18,960 bases of DNA from JBBRHH01 sp038222915 (lineage in GTDB: Bacteria; Planctomycetota; Phycisphaerae; Tepidisphaerales; Tepidisphaeraceae): positions 1-18,960 of the forward strand of contig JBBRHH010000041.1 in assembly GCA_038222915.1 (NCBI GenBank), given 5' to 3'. Positions 1-7,882 of this stretch are shown here, piece after piece. The first letter of the stretch is position 1, and each line of letters begins with the position of its first letter. The position numbers and the translations under genes are program-made. The notes beneath the pieces are model-generated. The model saw only the letters and a program-made list of their open reading frames with translations, made no database searches and had not been told where the DNA came from.

Positions 1-2
1 AT

Positions 3-530
3 GCGCTGGCGGAGGCGGTGCATACTTCGGCTCCGATTGCGATGGTCGTGGCCGGCCTGCTGATCGGCAATCATGGGCGGGCGTTTGCGATGTCGGAGCA
101 GACACGCAAGAACCTTGACATGTTCTGGGGCCTGATCGACGAGATTCTCAATTCCGTGCTTTTTCTGCTCATCGGCGTTGAAGTCCTGGTGATGCACATC
201 ACGCACCAGCACTTGTTTGCCATGCTGTTGATTGTGCCGGCAGTGCTGCTTGCGCGGTGGTGGAGTGTCGCGGCCTCCCTTGCCGTTCTCATGCGGCGCG
301 GCCAGGAACGACGCGCCGGCATCGCGGTGCTGACCTGGGCGGGTCTTCGCGGCGGGCTCTCAGTCGCGATGGCGCTCGCACTGCCCAGCGGGACCGAGCG
401 AAACACAATTATCGCCATCACTTACGGCGTCGTCGTGTTTTCGATTCTCGTCCAGGGCACCACCATGCCGCGCGTCGTGAAGCATTACCTCACGCGCGGG
501 CTCGGCGGGAGCCCCGCGGCAAGTCACTGA
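3..530 (+). CDS. CPA1-type Na+/H+ antiporter, C-terminal part (5' end outside window)
   Basis: Partial integral membrane protein that would exchange Na+ (or K+) for H+ across the inner membrane. The frame is open from base 3 and gives about 175 residues before the TGA at 528-530. It begins with ALAEAVHTSAPIAMVVAGLL, which matches the conserved CPA1 (NhaP/sodium-hydrogen exchanger, PF00999) helix that ends in G-N-H-G-R. Further on are hydrophobic helices (NSVLFLLIGVEVL, HLFAMLLIVPAVLLA) and the family signature WAGLRGGLSVAMALALP, followed by a last helix (IIAITYGVVVFSILVQG). The reading ends shortly after that helix, so this member lacks the long cytosolic RCK or cNMP tail seen in some relatives. 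The stop overlaps the stop of the convergent metalloprotease gene by 7 nt. The family call is secure; ion specificity cannot be read from this part. Confidence 0.9.
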   Translation, partial: ALAEAVHTSAPIAMVVAGLLIGNHGRAFAMSEQTRKNLDMFWGLIDEILNSVLFLLIGVEVLVMHITHQHLFAMLLIVPAVLLARWWSVAASLAVLMRRGQERRAGIAVLTWAGLRGGLSVAMALALPSGTERNTIIAITYGVVVFSILVQGTTMPRVVKHYLTRGLGGSPAASH

Positions 531-1567
531 TTGGCCGCGGCTTTTTTCTTGCTGTCCTGCTCGGCCTTTTGCAGAAGTTCCTGCTGAGCTTTGCGCTGAT
601 CGGGCTGCATGACCGGGGTCAGGCAACTGCGGGGGAGGGCCTGCAAGACCTTGCTGGCGCTGGCGACCTGCTGATCGGTGGGCATGCTCTTGCCGGCGCG
701 ATCGGCGACGGCCACCATGTCCTTGAATTGCGGGGCATTGAGAAACTCCGGCTGACGCCACTGGCTGGCCGAAGCGGGGAGGGCGGCGACGCGCTTGTTG
801 GCGATTTCGTACCGGCTCGCGAGCGACGGGTGATCGCTCATCATCTCCGGGGTTTTGTCGTAGCCGAGATCGATCATCTTCTTGAAGAAGACGCCGAACT
901 GCTTGGGGTCCCAGCCGGCGCGGGTGTAGAACTGGAAGCCCCACTCGTCGGCCTGCGCCTCGTCCTTGCGGGTAAAGCCCATGCCGACGAAATTGCCCGC
1001 GACCATGGCGGCGCCTGCGCCTGCCTGTGCGTATTCGCCGCCGTTGTCCTTGCCGCCGAGGGCGTAGCCCGCAACGCCGGCGAGGCCGGCCGCGCCGAGC
1101 ATGGCAATCTGGCGGTTCATGCCGGCCTGAACGTGGCGGCAATAGATGTGGCCAAACTCGTGGGCCATGACGGCCGCAAGCTGGTCTTCGGTGTCGCAGA
1201 TGTCCATGAGTTTGCGGTAAACATAGACGTGCTGGCCGCCGGTCGTGAAGGCGTTGAGGGTTTCGCTGTTAACAAGGTGGAACTCGACGGCGTTGACAAA
1301 CATCCAACTGTTGTCAGAGCCGTTGAAGTGGTTGTCCGGCCCTTGGTGAGCGCGGTCCATTTCAGCGGCTGCCTTCTGGATGCGCTGGCCGACCCGCTGC
1401 ATGTAGGCGGTGACCTGCGGATCTTTTTCGACGGCGGGGCTGAGGCCCTGGTTGGTCTGGACGGCCTGGCTGATCACCTTGCTGTCGTTGGCACAGCCGC
1501 CGGCGCACAGGCAACCGAAGAGGGCCGTCAGGAGAAGCGGACAGGGACCGAGAATTTTTGCGTTCAT
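524..1567 (-). CDS. M48-family zinc metalloprotease, predicted lipoprotein
   Basis: Secreted or membrane-anchored zinc endopeptidase of 347 aa. The ATG at 1567 is chosen because GAGG lies 5 nt upstream and because it opens a lipoprotein signal (MNAKILGPCP, a hydrophobic stretch, then a Cys-rich CAGGC lipobox-like end). An ATG 15 nt upstream (1582) is a second option. The M48 catalytic motif HEFGH is at residues 136-140, and DEAQADEWG at about 202-210 supplies the expected third zinc ligand E203 and the following Asp. The DHPS motif of M48 proteins follows at 245-248. Pro/Gln/Lys-rich residues form the C-terminus. The layout fits the BepA/LoiP-like group that handles outer-membrane protein quality, although no TPR domain is visible, so the substrate is unknown. 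It is divergent from the rhamnose isomerase gene across 191 bp. Confidence 0.88.
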   Translation of the reverse strand: MNAKILGPCPLLLTALFGCLCAGGCANDSKVISQAVQTNQGLSPAVEKDPQVTAYMQRVGQRIQKAAAEMDRAHQGPDNHFNGSDNSWMFVNAVEFHLVNSETLNAFTTGGQHVYVYRKLMDICDTEDQLAAVMAHEFGHIYCRHVQAGMNRQIAMLGAAGLAGVAGYALGGKDNGGEYAQAGAGAAMVAGNFVGMGFTRKDEAQADEWGFQFYTRAGWDPKQFGVFFKKMIDLGYDKTPEMMSDHPSLASRYEIANKRVAALPASASQWRQPEFLNAPQFKDMVAVADRAGKSMPTDQQVASASKVLQALPRSCLTPVMQPDQRKAQQELLQKAEQDSKKKAAANQ

Positions 1568-1758
1568 GTTTGCCTCACTCATTTCCTTTGATAAACCGCT
1601 CGTCATGGTGGAGCGCGAAGATGATTCTACCTCGTGGACCGGATTTAGACATGCGGGATTCTGGTCCGTTAGATTTGCGCCGGTGGGTTGGTTTTGCAAA
1701 GTGGCGTTTTCAGGGGCACGCGCTTTTCTGATTGGGTGGGTTCGCGGAGAATGGTGCG

Positions 1759-2925
1759 ATGGAACGCGACGCATTATTTACGCTGTTGGATGGGTTTAAT
1801 ATTGAGACGCCAAGCTGGGGTTATGCGGATTCGGGGACGCGGTTTGGGAAGTTTGTTCAGGCGGCGGCGGCTTCCACGATTGATGAGAAGCTGGCGGATG
1901 CGGGGATTGTGCACAAGTTTACGGGGTGCTGTCCTTCGGTGGCGGTGCATGTTTCGTGGGATTTCGAGGTGGGGGTGGACGCCGGGGAGACGAAGAAGGT
2001 GGCCGAGCGGCATGGGGTGCGGATTGGGGCGATCAATCCAAATCTTTTTGAGGACCAGCTTTATAAGTTCGGATCGGCGGCCGGGCCCAGTGAACGGGCG
2101 CGGCAGCATGCGAACCGGCACATTCAGGAGAGCATTCTGATCGCCAAGGCCGTGGGGTCGAAATGTTTGAGCTTGTGGCTTGGGGATGGAACGAACTATC
2201 CGGGGCAGGATGACATCACGACGCGCAAGCAGCGCCTGCACGGGGCACTGCGGCAGTGGCATGATGCGATGCCCGACGACATGACCATGCTGGTGGAGTA
2301 CAAGCCCTTCGAGCCGGCCTTTTATCATTCGGATATCGCCGATTGGGGGATGGCGTATATTTTTGCGCAGGATGCGGGGGAACGCGCCAAGGTGCTGGTG
2401 GATACAGGGCACCATCTGCAGGGGCAGAACATCGAGCATATCGTGGCGTTTCTGCTCGACGAGGACATGCTGGGCGGGTTTCATTTCAATGACCGGAAAT
2501 ATGCCGACGACGACCTGACGCTGGGAAGCATCGACCCGTACGCGGTGTTTCGAATCTTTCATGAGATCCGCAACGCGGCCGACATCCACAAGCGCGATGT
2601 TTCGAAGATTGCTTACATGGTGGATCAGTCGCACAACCTCAAACCAAAGATCGAGGCGATGATCCAGACGGCGACGACGGCGCAGGAGCTTTATGCGAAG
2701 GCCTGCCTCGTGGATCGCGTAAAACTTTTGGATGCGCAGGCGCGAATGGATGTGGTGGATGCGGAGAACTGTTTGAAGGATGCGTTTGCGACGGATGTTC
2801 GGCCGATGCTGGCAGAGTGGCGGAGGGGGAAGGGTATTGAGCCGGATCCGTTGCTGGCGTATCGGGCGAGTGGGTATGAGGGGCGGGTGGCGAAGGAGCG
2901 GGAGGAACGGCGCGGGGGGCGGTGA
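1759..2925 (+). CDS. rhaI: L-rhamnose isomerase, TIM-barrel (RhaI-type)
   Basis: Cytosolic aldose-ketose isomerase converting L-rhamnose to L-rhamnulose, the first step of phosphorylative rhamnose catabolism. The product is 388 aa and belongs to the xylose-isomerase-like TIM-barrel type found in Pseudomonas stutzeri and Streptomyces, not the E. coli RhaA type. Recognisable blocks are GCCPSVAVHVSWD, SLWLGDGTNYPGQ, MLVEYKPFEPAFYHSDIADW, GGFHFNDRKYADDDLTLG and MVDQSHNLKPKIEAM. By spacing, E180, D215, H242 and D289 correspond to the metal ligands E219, D254, H281 and D327 of the P. stutzeri enzyme. The ATG at 1759 has GGAG 9 nt upstream; an in-frame TTG at 1732 is less likely. No rhamnulokinase, aldolase or RhaM gene is visible, so the rest of the pathway must lie elsewhere. 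The stop is 4 bp from that of the convergent PPC-domain gene. Confidence 0.93.
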   Translation: MERDALFTLLDGFNIETPSWGYADSGTRFGKFVQAAAASTIDEKLADAGIVHKFTGCCPSVAVHVSWDFEVGVDAGETKKVAERHGVRIGAINPNLFEDQLYKFGSAAGPSERARQHANRHIQESILIAKAVGSKCLSLWLGDGTNYPGQDDITTRKQRLHGALRQWHDAMPDDMTMLVEYKPFEPAFYHSDIADWGMAYIFAQDAGERAKVLVDTGHHLQGQNIEHIVAFLLDEDMLGGFHFNDRKYADDDLTLGSIDPYAVFRIFHEIRNAADIHKRDVSKIAYMVDQSHNLKPKIEAMIQTATTAQELYAKACLVDRVKLLDAQARMDVVDAENCLKDAFATDVRPMLAEWRRGKGIEPDPLLAYRASGYEGRVAKEREERRGGR

Positions 2926-2929
2926 AAAT

Positions 2930-3733
2930 TTATTGAGCGGTGAGGTGAATGGTGAGGTGATAGGCATGGGCCTGGGAGCCGATGTCGTTGGCGTCGGTTA
3001 CGGTCAGGTAGTAAGTGCCGTCGGTTGGCGTCTTGTATTTGAGGAGGGAGTCGGGGCCGGTGTCAGTGTCGTCGTTGCTCGTGAGAATATGGCCTTTTTC
3101 GTCGTGGAGGGTTAGCAGCGAGTCCAAAGGCGAGCCGGCGCTGGCGGCTTCTATTTCGGCGGTGAACTGCTGGCCTGCCTTGGCCTGGAATTTGAAAGTG
3201 TCGACGTCGTAGGTGTCCTGGATTCGGCCGCGGATGATTTTGTCCGGCGTAATTTCCTGTGCGGTGCGGAAGCCGCCGTTGGGTTCTTTTTCTTCGATCA
3301 GGGCGCTGGCGTCGAGCACGACCAAGGCGCGCGAGCGAGTTTCGCCTTCTTTGGTCGATACCACCAAGGTCATTGAGGCGTCGGATTGATCGGGCGGGAG
3401 GGCGAACTCAATTTCGACTTGGGAGTCGCCGATGCGCTGCGGGTCGATGCGCTTGGGAACTTCCACTTTGCCCTTGGATTTGATCGTGGCGACCACTGCT
3501 TCTGCGGTGCCTTCAAGGCGGACGGCGGTGGCGGTGTCGAGGTTGAAGCCGCGGATATAGAGGTGGTTTGAGGTCCCGCGAACGAGGCTAAAGGGGCCAA
3601 CGGTGGCAATGCGGGGTGTAGGTGGTGGTTCCTTTTTGTCTTCGGCGCGCGCGTCGCCTTGAAACGCCGCGGAGAGCCCGACGAGGGTGATGGCAAGAAG
3701 CCTGCGGAGAGGATCACGTGTAGAGATCTTCAA
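2930..3733 (-). CDS. secreted PPC-domain (pre-peptidase C-terminal) protein
   Basis: Exported 267-aa protein, last gene of the three-gene minus-strand cluster. No ATG is available at the 5' end. A TTG at 3733 gives MKISTRDPLRRLLAITLVGL, a clean Sec signal peptide with likely cleavage after A-R-A at about residue 30. GAGGGCGAG upstream can serve as ribosome-binding site. This start overlaps the end of the upstream DUF1501 gene by 20 nt, suggesting coupled translation. Residues 40-140 look like an IPT/TIG-type beta-sandwich (RGFNLDTATAVRLEG). Residues 148-250 are a PPC domain (PF04151): the EPNGG opening, DVDTFKFQAKAGQQF, then DSLLTLHD, NDDTDTGPDS and DGTYYLTVTDAND. PPC domains are non-catalytic beta-sandwiches common in planctomycete secreted proteins. 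The role is probably binding or assembly next to the DUF1501 and DUF1549/1553 partners; this is inference. Confidence 0.82.
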   Translation of the reverse strand: MKISTRDPLRRLLAITLVGLSAAFQGDARAEDKKEPPPTPRIATVGPFSLVRGTSNHLYIRGFNLDTATAVRLEGTAEAVVATIKSKGKVEVPKRIDPQRIGDSQVEIEFALPPDQSDASMTLVVSTKEGETRSRALVVLDASALIEEKEPNGGFRTAQEITPDKIIRGRIQDTYDVDTFKFQAKAGQQFTAEIEAASAGSPLDSLLTLHDEKGHILTSNDDTDTGPDSLLKYKTPTDGTYYLTVTDANDIGSQAHAYHLTIHLTAQ

Positions 3734-5048
3734 TGAGCTCGCCCTCGTTGAGGATTTCGAGAGGCCGGCCTTCGGGAGTGCGGAGTTGTTTGCGGGGGTT
3801 GATGCCGAGCGAGGAGTACATGGTGTAGGCGACGTCGGCGGGACGGATGGGGCGGTCGGTGACGAAGGCGCCTTCCTTGTCGGTTGCGCCGATGACTTTG
3901 CCGGGGGTGACGCCGGCGCCGGCGAATAGGAGGGAGGCGGCGCGGCCCCAGTGATCGCGGCCGGCATCTTTGTTGACCTTGGGGGTGCGCCCAAACTCGC
4001 CGAAGGCGACGACCATGGTGTCTTTGAGGAGGCCGCGCTCGGACATGTCGTTGATGAGCGTGGAGAAGCCCATGTCGAAGACGGGGAGCTTCTTTTCGAG
4101 GCCTTCCCAGATTTTCTTGTGGTGATCCCAGCCGCCGCTGTTGACGGTGACGAATTTTACGCCGCGCTCCACGAGACGCCGGGCGAGGAGGCAGCTTTGG
4201 CCGAACTCGTTTCGGCCGTAGGCGTCGCGCATTTCGCTGGACTCCTTGTCCATGTCGAAGGCGGACTGGGCTTCGGTGGAGAGGACCATTTCTGCGGCGC
4301 GCTGCTGGAACTCGTCGTAGGTGGCCATCTGATCGTTGCCCTTGATGCGTGCACCCAACGTGTCGACGGCTTCGAGGAGGGACTTGCGGCGCTGCATGCT
4401 GTGGGCGGAGAGGGGTTCGGCGAGGGAGAGGTCGGCGACTTTGAAACCCTTCTGGTTTGGATCGCCGGCCTTAAAGGATTCGCAGCGGCCGCCGAGGAAG
4501 GCGCTTTTGCCAAGTTCCCAGGTGAAGGAGGGGTTCTTTGGAATGGCGACGTATGGGGGGAGGAGGCCGGTGAAGCCGGTTTCGTGAGAGACGACTGCGC
4601 CGATGGCGGGATAGTCGCCGAAGGCGGAGCCAAAGCGGCCGGACAGGACCCAGTTGCTGGCCGTTTCGTGGTGATCGTTTTCGTGCGCGCCGGAGCGGAC
4701 GAGACACACCTTGTCCATCGTCTTGGCCATCTTGGGAAGGAGCTCGCCGAGATAGAGGCCGGTGACGTTGCTGGGAATCTGTTTGTATTTGCCGCGGATT
4801 TCTTCGGGCGCTTCGGGCTTGGGATCGAAGGAGTCGTGGTGGGAGAGGCCGCCGCTGAGGTAGACGAGGATGATGGATTTGGCACGGGCCTTGGGGTTGG
4901 CGGCGTCCGCGCCGGCGGCTTTCTGCCAGGCGAGGAGGTTGGTCATGGAGAGGCCGAGAAAGCCGAGGCCGCCGACGCGAAGGAAATCGCGGCGGGAGAC
5001 GCCGTTGCAGAGGCGGCTGTGGGAGTTTTGGAGTGAGATGTCGATCAT
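3714..5048 (-). CDS. DUF1501 family protein with Tat signal (first copy)
   Basis: Exported protein of 444 aa in the DUF1501 family (PF07394), which has a sulfatase/alkaline-phosphatase-like look but no established activity. The ATG at 5048 opens MIDISLQNSHSRLC and puts a twin-arginine motif SRRDFL at residues 18-23 before a hydrophobic stretch, so folded export by Tat is likely. A purine-rich AAGAGAGA precedes the ATG. Family blocks visible in order are VYLSGGLSHHDSFDPKPEAP, HENDHHETASNW, ARRLVERGVKFVTVNSGGWD, VAFGEFGRTPKVN and GRDHWG. The end carries GEGs of the family type (RTPEGRPLEIL). The upstream DUF1549/DUF1553 gene stops 35 bp before the ATG and the PPC gene starts inside its 3' end, so the three probably form one operon. 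The two families are recurrent neighbours in planctomycetes; function of the pair is unknown. Confidence 0.92.
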   Translation of the reverse strand: MIDISLQNSHSRLCNGVSRRDFLRVGGLGFLGLSMTNLLAWQKAAGADAANPKARAKSIILVYLSGGLSHHDSFDPKPEAPEEIRGKYKQIPSNVTGLYLGELLPKMAKTMDKVCLVRSGAHENDHHETASNWVLSGRFGSAFGDYPAIGAVVSHETGFTGLLPPYVAIPKNPSFTWELGKSAFLGGRCESFKAGDPNQKGFKVADLSLAEPLSAHSMQRRKSLLEAVDTLGARIKGNDQMATYDEFQQRAAEMVLSTEAQSAFDMDKESSEMRDAYGRNEFGQSCLLARRLVERGVKFVTVNSGGWDHHKKIWEGLEKKLPVFDMGFSTLINDMSERGLLKDTMVVAFGEFGRTPKVNKDAGRDHWGRAASLLFAGAGVTPGKVIGATDKEGAFVTDRPIRPADVAYTMYSSLGINPRKQLRTPEGRPLEILNEGELIEDLYT

Positions 5049-5083
5049 GCTTATCTCTCTTTTGACCGCGCTGTGGCGCGCCG

Positions 5084-7744
5084 TCAATGGTTGAACGTGA
5101 ATTCCTTCGAGTTCATCAGGGCCCAGAACAGATCGCGAAAGGTCTCATCGCGCGGGTCGCCTTCGGCGAGGGCGTGCTTCACGGCCTCGAATTCTTTTTC
5201 GGTGGGCGGGCGCGAGAGGGTGGCGAGGAAGAGGGTTTTGGTAACGGCGGCGTCGTCTTTTTCGGCCGCGAGGAGGGCGGTTAGGCGGCCTTCATTGGCG
5301 CGGACTTTTTTCATCAGCTCGGAGCCGTTGCCCAGATGAAGAAGCTGGGGAAGGGTGACGTCGCCGTTGCGTTCGCAGGCGCAGGCGGTGACGCGCTCGG
5401 AGCGGCCGAAAAGGGTGAGGAAATAGGAGTTGATGCCGGGCTCGGGGAGTTGGACGGCGCGTTCGCCGACGGGGTAGCCGGAATATTCATCGGGGACGCG
5501 GGTGGCGGCGCTGATGGCGTCGGAGAGGGCTTCGGCCGGAAGCCTGCGTGCGAAGTAATGGGAGTAGAAGCGATGATCCTGCTCGTTCTGAGCGAGGGTG
5601 TCGGAGCTGAGCTGGTAGGTGCGGGAGTTGAGGATGAGCCGCATCACGTGCTTGAGATCGAACTGGTGGGTGACGAATTCCTGATTGAGGGCTTTCCAGA
5701 GCTGGGGGTTGGAGGGCGGGTTGCTGGAGCGGAGGTCGTCGACCTGCTCGACGAGGCCGACGCCCATGAAGTGTTTCCAGAGGCGATTGACCATGTTGCC
5801 GCTGAAGTTTTCGTTCTTCGGATTGGTCATCCAGGCGACGAGAGATTCGCGGGGGTCCTGGCCGGGCGACCATTCAACCTTTGTGCCGTCGAGCTGCTGG
5901 GGGGCCATGGTTTTGCCGGTGCGGGGCTGGCCGACACCGGGCAGGCGCTTGTGGGCCTCGGCGAGCTGATTGTTGAGATCGAGGAGGCGCCTTTCGAATT
6001 CTTCAACTTTTGCGCCAGCTTTCCTGGCCTCTTCATCTTTTTCAGCGGCGGCGGTGGATGTGGCGTCGATGAGGTTCCTGCCCGTTTCGCTGATCTGCCG
6101 GTCAATCTGGTCTTCGTCGCGCGAGCTGACGGCGAGGGTGGTCGGGCCACCCGTGTCGCCGTTGGGGCGCTTCATGACAACGCGCGAGAAGAAGGCGGCG
6201 AAGTGGTAGTAGTCGTCCTGGGTGTATTTTTCGAGGGGGTGGTTGTGGCAGCGGGCGCAGCCGATGCGGGAGCCGAGGAATGCCATGGCGACGGAATCGC
6301 CGAGATCGGATTCTTCGACGTTTTGTTTTTCGCTGATGGGGGCGACGAAGTAGCCGACCTGGGGCTGATGGACGGTGTCGCCTTTGGCGAGAAGGACGTC
6401 GCGGGTGAGATCGTCCCAGTGCCGGTTGGCCGCGACTTGCTGGCGGAGCCAGGCCTGGAAGGAGCGGACACCTTTTGCACCGCGGGCGTCGTGGTCGCGC
6501 TCGCGGCGGTTCTGGAAGATGTCGCAGAGCTGGAGGGTCCAGTGGTCGACGTATTCGGGACGTTCGAGGAGTGCGTCGATCAGCTTGGAACGCTTGTCGG
6601 GGTTGGTATCGGCAAGGAAGGCGACTGCTTCTTCGGGGGAGGGCAAGGTGCCCGTGACGTCGAGGAAGGATCGGCGGAGGAAGGTGGCATCATCGCACGG
6701 CGGCGAGGGCGGGAGGTGGAGAAGCTCGAGTTGGTGGAAGACGGGTTCGTCGATGAGGTTTTTTTTGCCGGCGAAGGCGGCCGAGTCGACCTGGTTTTCG
6801 AAGGCGGTGGTGAAGGTGACCACGCCGACCTGGCCCTGGAAGTGGGCGCGGACGGAGGTGGTGCCGGGACGGATGGATTTGACGACGCCTTCGCGGGTGA
6901 CGGTGATGACGTTGTCGTCGTTGGAGAAGAACTGGCAGAGCCAGGTGACGTCGCGGACGGTGTCGTCGGGGTAGTGAGCGCGAACGAGAAGCTGCTGGGT
7001 TTCGGCGACGTGGAGGGTGCGATCGCCGGGGAGGACTTCAAGCGAGGTGGAGTCGGATTCGGCGGGGTCGGGGCTAGGCGAGCGGGCTTCGATCCAGCGG
7101 AGGAGCTGCTTGTGGGCGCGGGAATTTTCGGAGAGGCGCACGCCGCCTTCGTGGGGGACTTTGCCAAGGGGTTTCTGGACGAAGAGGCTCTCGGCCGGCG
7201 CGGCGAAATTGATGCGGCGGGAATCTAGCTCGGCGGTGAGGGCGAGATAGTCCTGTTCGGGTGCGTAGCCGCGGAGGGACAGTTTGAAACCGTTTTGGCC
7301 GGCCACTTTGCCGTGGCAGCCGCCGGAATTGCAGCCGGTGCTGGTCAGGATGGGCATGACATCCTGGCGGAACGACGGGATGCGCGGCTTGGCGGCGTCA
7401 GAGATGGTGATGGGCAGATGGGCGATCGTGCCCTTGTAGTCAACACTGATCTCGGCCTGGCCGTCGGAGACAGCCTGAATCTGGCCATCAGGGGTGATAA
7501 TCGCGATGGCGGGATTGCTGCTGGTGAGATGGACCTGGCGGGTGATGTCGTGGGAGTCGGCGGCGACGAGGAGGCCGTGCTGTGAGCCGGGGCCGTGAAG
7601 GTCGATTTGTTCCGGATAGAGGGTGAGCTGGCTCGGGGTGTCGGCGGCGTTTGTGGACACCTGGATGGCGATGAGGACGGCGACGGCCAGCAGAAGAAGC
7701 GGGAGCGTTGCTCGCAGAGGATATGCTGGTTTACGGAAGGTCAT
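5084..7744 (-). CDS. secreted Big_2 / cytochrome-like / DUF1549 / DUF1553 protein
   Basis: Large exported protein of 886 aa, probably the first gene of the cluster 7744-2930. It starts at an ATG (7744) with a signal segment (RATLPLLLLAVAVLIAIQVS, residues 11-30). Domains in order: Big_2-like beta-sandwich (about 37-115), a cytochrome-like segment with CNSGGCH (C138, C143, H144, the CX4CH form usual in this family), a second Big_2-like domain (about 225-320), DUF1549 (about 330-530) containing a CxxCH motif C496-A-R-C499-H500 followed by NHP, a charged coiled-coil-like stretch (about 555-610) and DUF1553 (about 625-880; NRLWKHFMGVGLVEQVDDLR, RRLPAEALSDAI). The haem-like motifs suggest c-type haem binding in the periplasm, but this is not proved. 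No strong ribosome-binding site precedes the ATG. Known only as a planctomycete/verrucomicrobial paralog family. Confidence 0.92.
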   Translation of the reverse strand: MTFRKPAYPLRATLPLLLLAVAVLIAIQVSTNAADTPSQLTLYPEQIDLHGPGSQHGLLVAADSHDITRQVHLTSSNPAIAIITPDGQIQAVSDGQAEISVDYKGTIAHLPITISDAAKPRIPSFRQDVMPILTSTGCNSGGCHGKVAGQNGFKLSLRGYAPEQDYLALTAELDSRRINFAAPAESLFVQKPLGKVPHEGGVRLSENSRAHKQLLRWIEARSPSPDPAESDSTSLEVLPGDRTLHVAETQQLLVRAHYPDDTVRDVTWLCQFFSNDDNVITVTREGVVKSIRPGTTSVRAHFQGQVGVVTFTTAFENQVDSAAFAGKKNLIDEPVFHQLELLHLPPSPPCDDATFLRRSFLDVTGTLPSPEEAVAFLADTNPDKRSKLIDALLERPEYVDHWTLQLCDIFQNRRERDHDARGAKGVRSFQAWLRQQVAANRHWDDLTRDVLLAKGDTVHQPQVGYFVAPISEKQNVEESDLGDSVAMAFLGSRIGCARCHNHPLEKYTQDDYYHFAAFFSRVVMKRPNGDTGGPTTLAVSSRDEDQIDRQISETGRNLIDATSTAAAEKDEEARKAGAKVEEFERRLLDLNNQLAEAHKRLPGVGQPRTGKTMAPQQLDGTKVEWSPGQDPRESLVAWMTNPKNENFSGNMVNRLWKHFMGVGLVEQVDDLRSSNPPSNPQLWKALNQEFVTHQFDLKHVMRLILNSRTYQLSSDTLAQNEQDHRFYSHYFARRLPAEALSDAISAATRVPDEYSGYPVGERAVQLPEPGINSYFLTLFGRSERVTACACERNGDVTLPQLLHLGNGSELMKKVRANEGRLTALLAAEKDDAAVTKTLFLATLSRPPTEKEFEAVKHALAEGDPRDETFRDLFWALMNSKEFTFNH

Positions 7745-7882
7745 AAAACGACGGTGGATCGGTCCTTACAGAATAGCAGATTGCAGGCGAGCCGTTGATC
7801 CTTATATCGTCCTGATTTGCGGCAAAACGTGGGAATGGGGGCGACAACGGGGGTGGAGGCGCGAACTATAGTGGTCTGGATC

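Noticed and set aside
1774..2967. Minus-strand open frame of 397 codons opposite the rhamnose isomerase.
   Set aside because: Arg/Pro/His/Leu-rich shadow translation. The plus strand carries a clear enzyme with conserved ligands and a ribosome-binding site.
3734..3994. N-terminal extension of the PPC-domain frame into the DUF1501 gene.
   Set aside because: The translation is Ser/Pro/Thr-rich shadow sequence of the DUF1501 gene, and a signal peptide begins only at TTG 3733.
5336..7228. Long plus-strand open frame (630 codons) antisense to the 886-aa gene; similar long frames at 257-1591, 3951-5036, 11081-12424 and 14162-15487.
   Set aside because: Each lies exactly opposite a well-supported gene and its translation is low-complexity Gly/Ala/Val/Asp/Glu-rich, as expected from GC-rich codons read backwards. 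No domain motif was seen.
7314..7335. CNSGGCH with four residues between the cysteines as an anomalous haem motif in the 886-aa protein.
   Set aside because: This spacing is the usual form in this planctomycete family, so it is not unusual here.
7867..7872. TATAGT 10 nt before the ATG of the PSCyt1-WD40 gene as a promoter -10.
   Set aside because: No -35-like hexamer at a suitable distance and no TG extension. Mentioned in the gene entry only.
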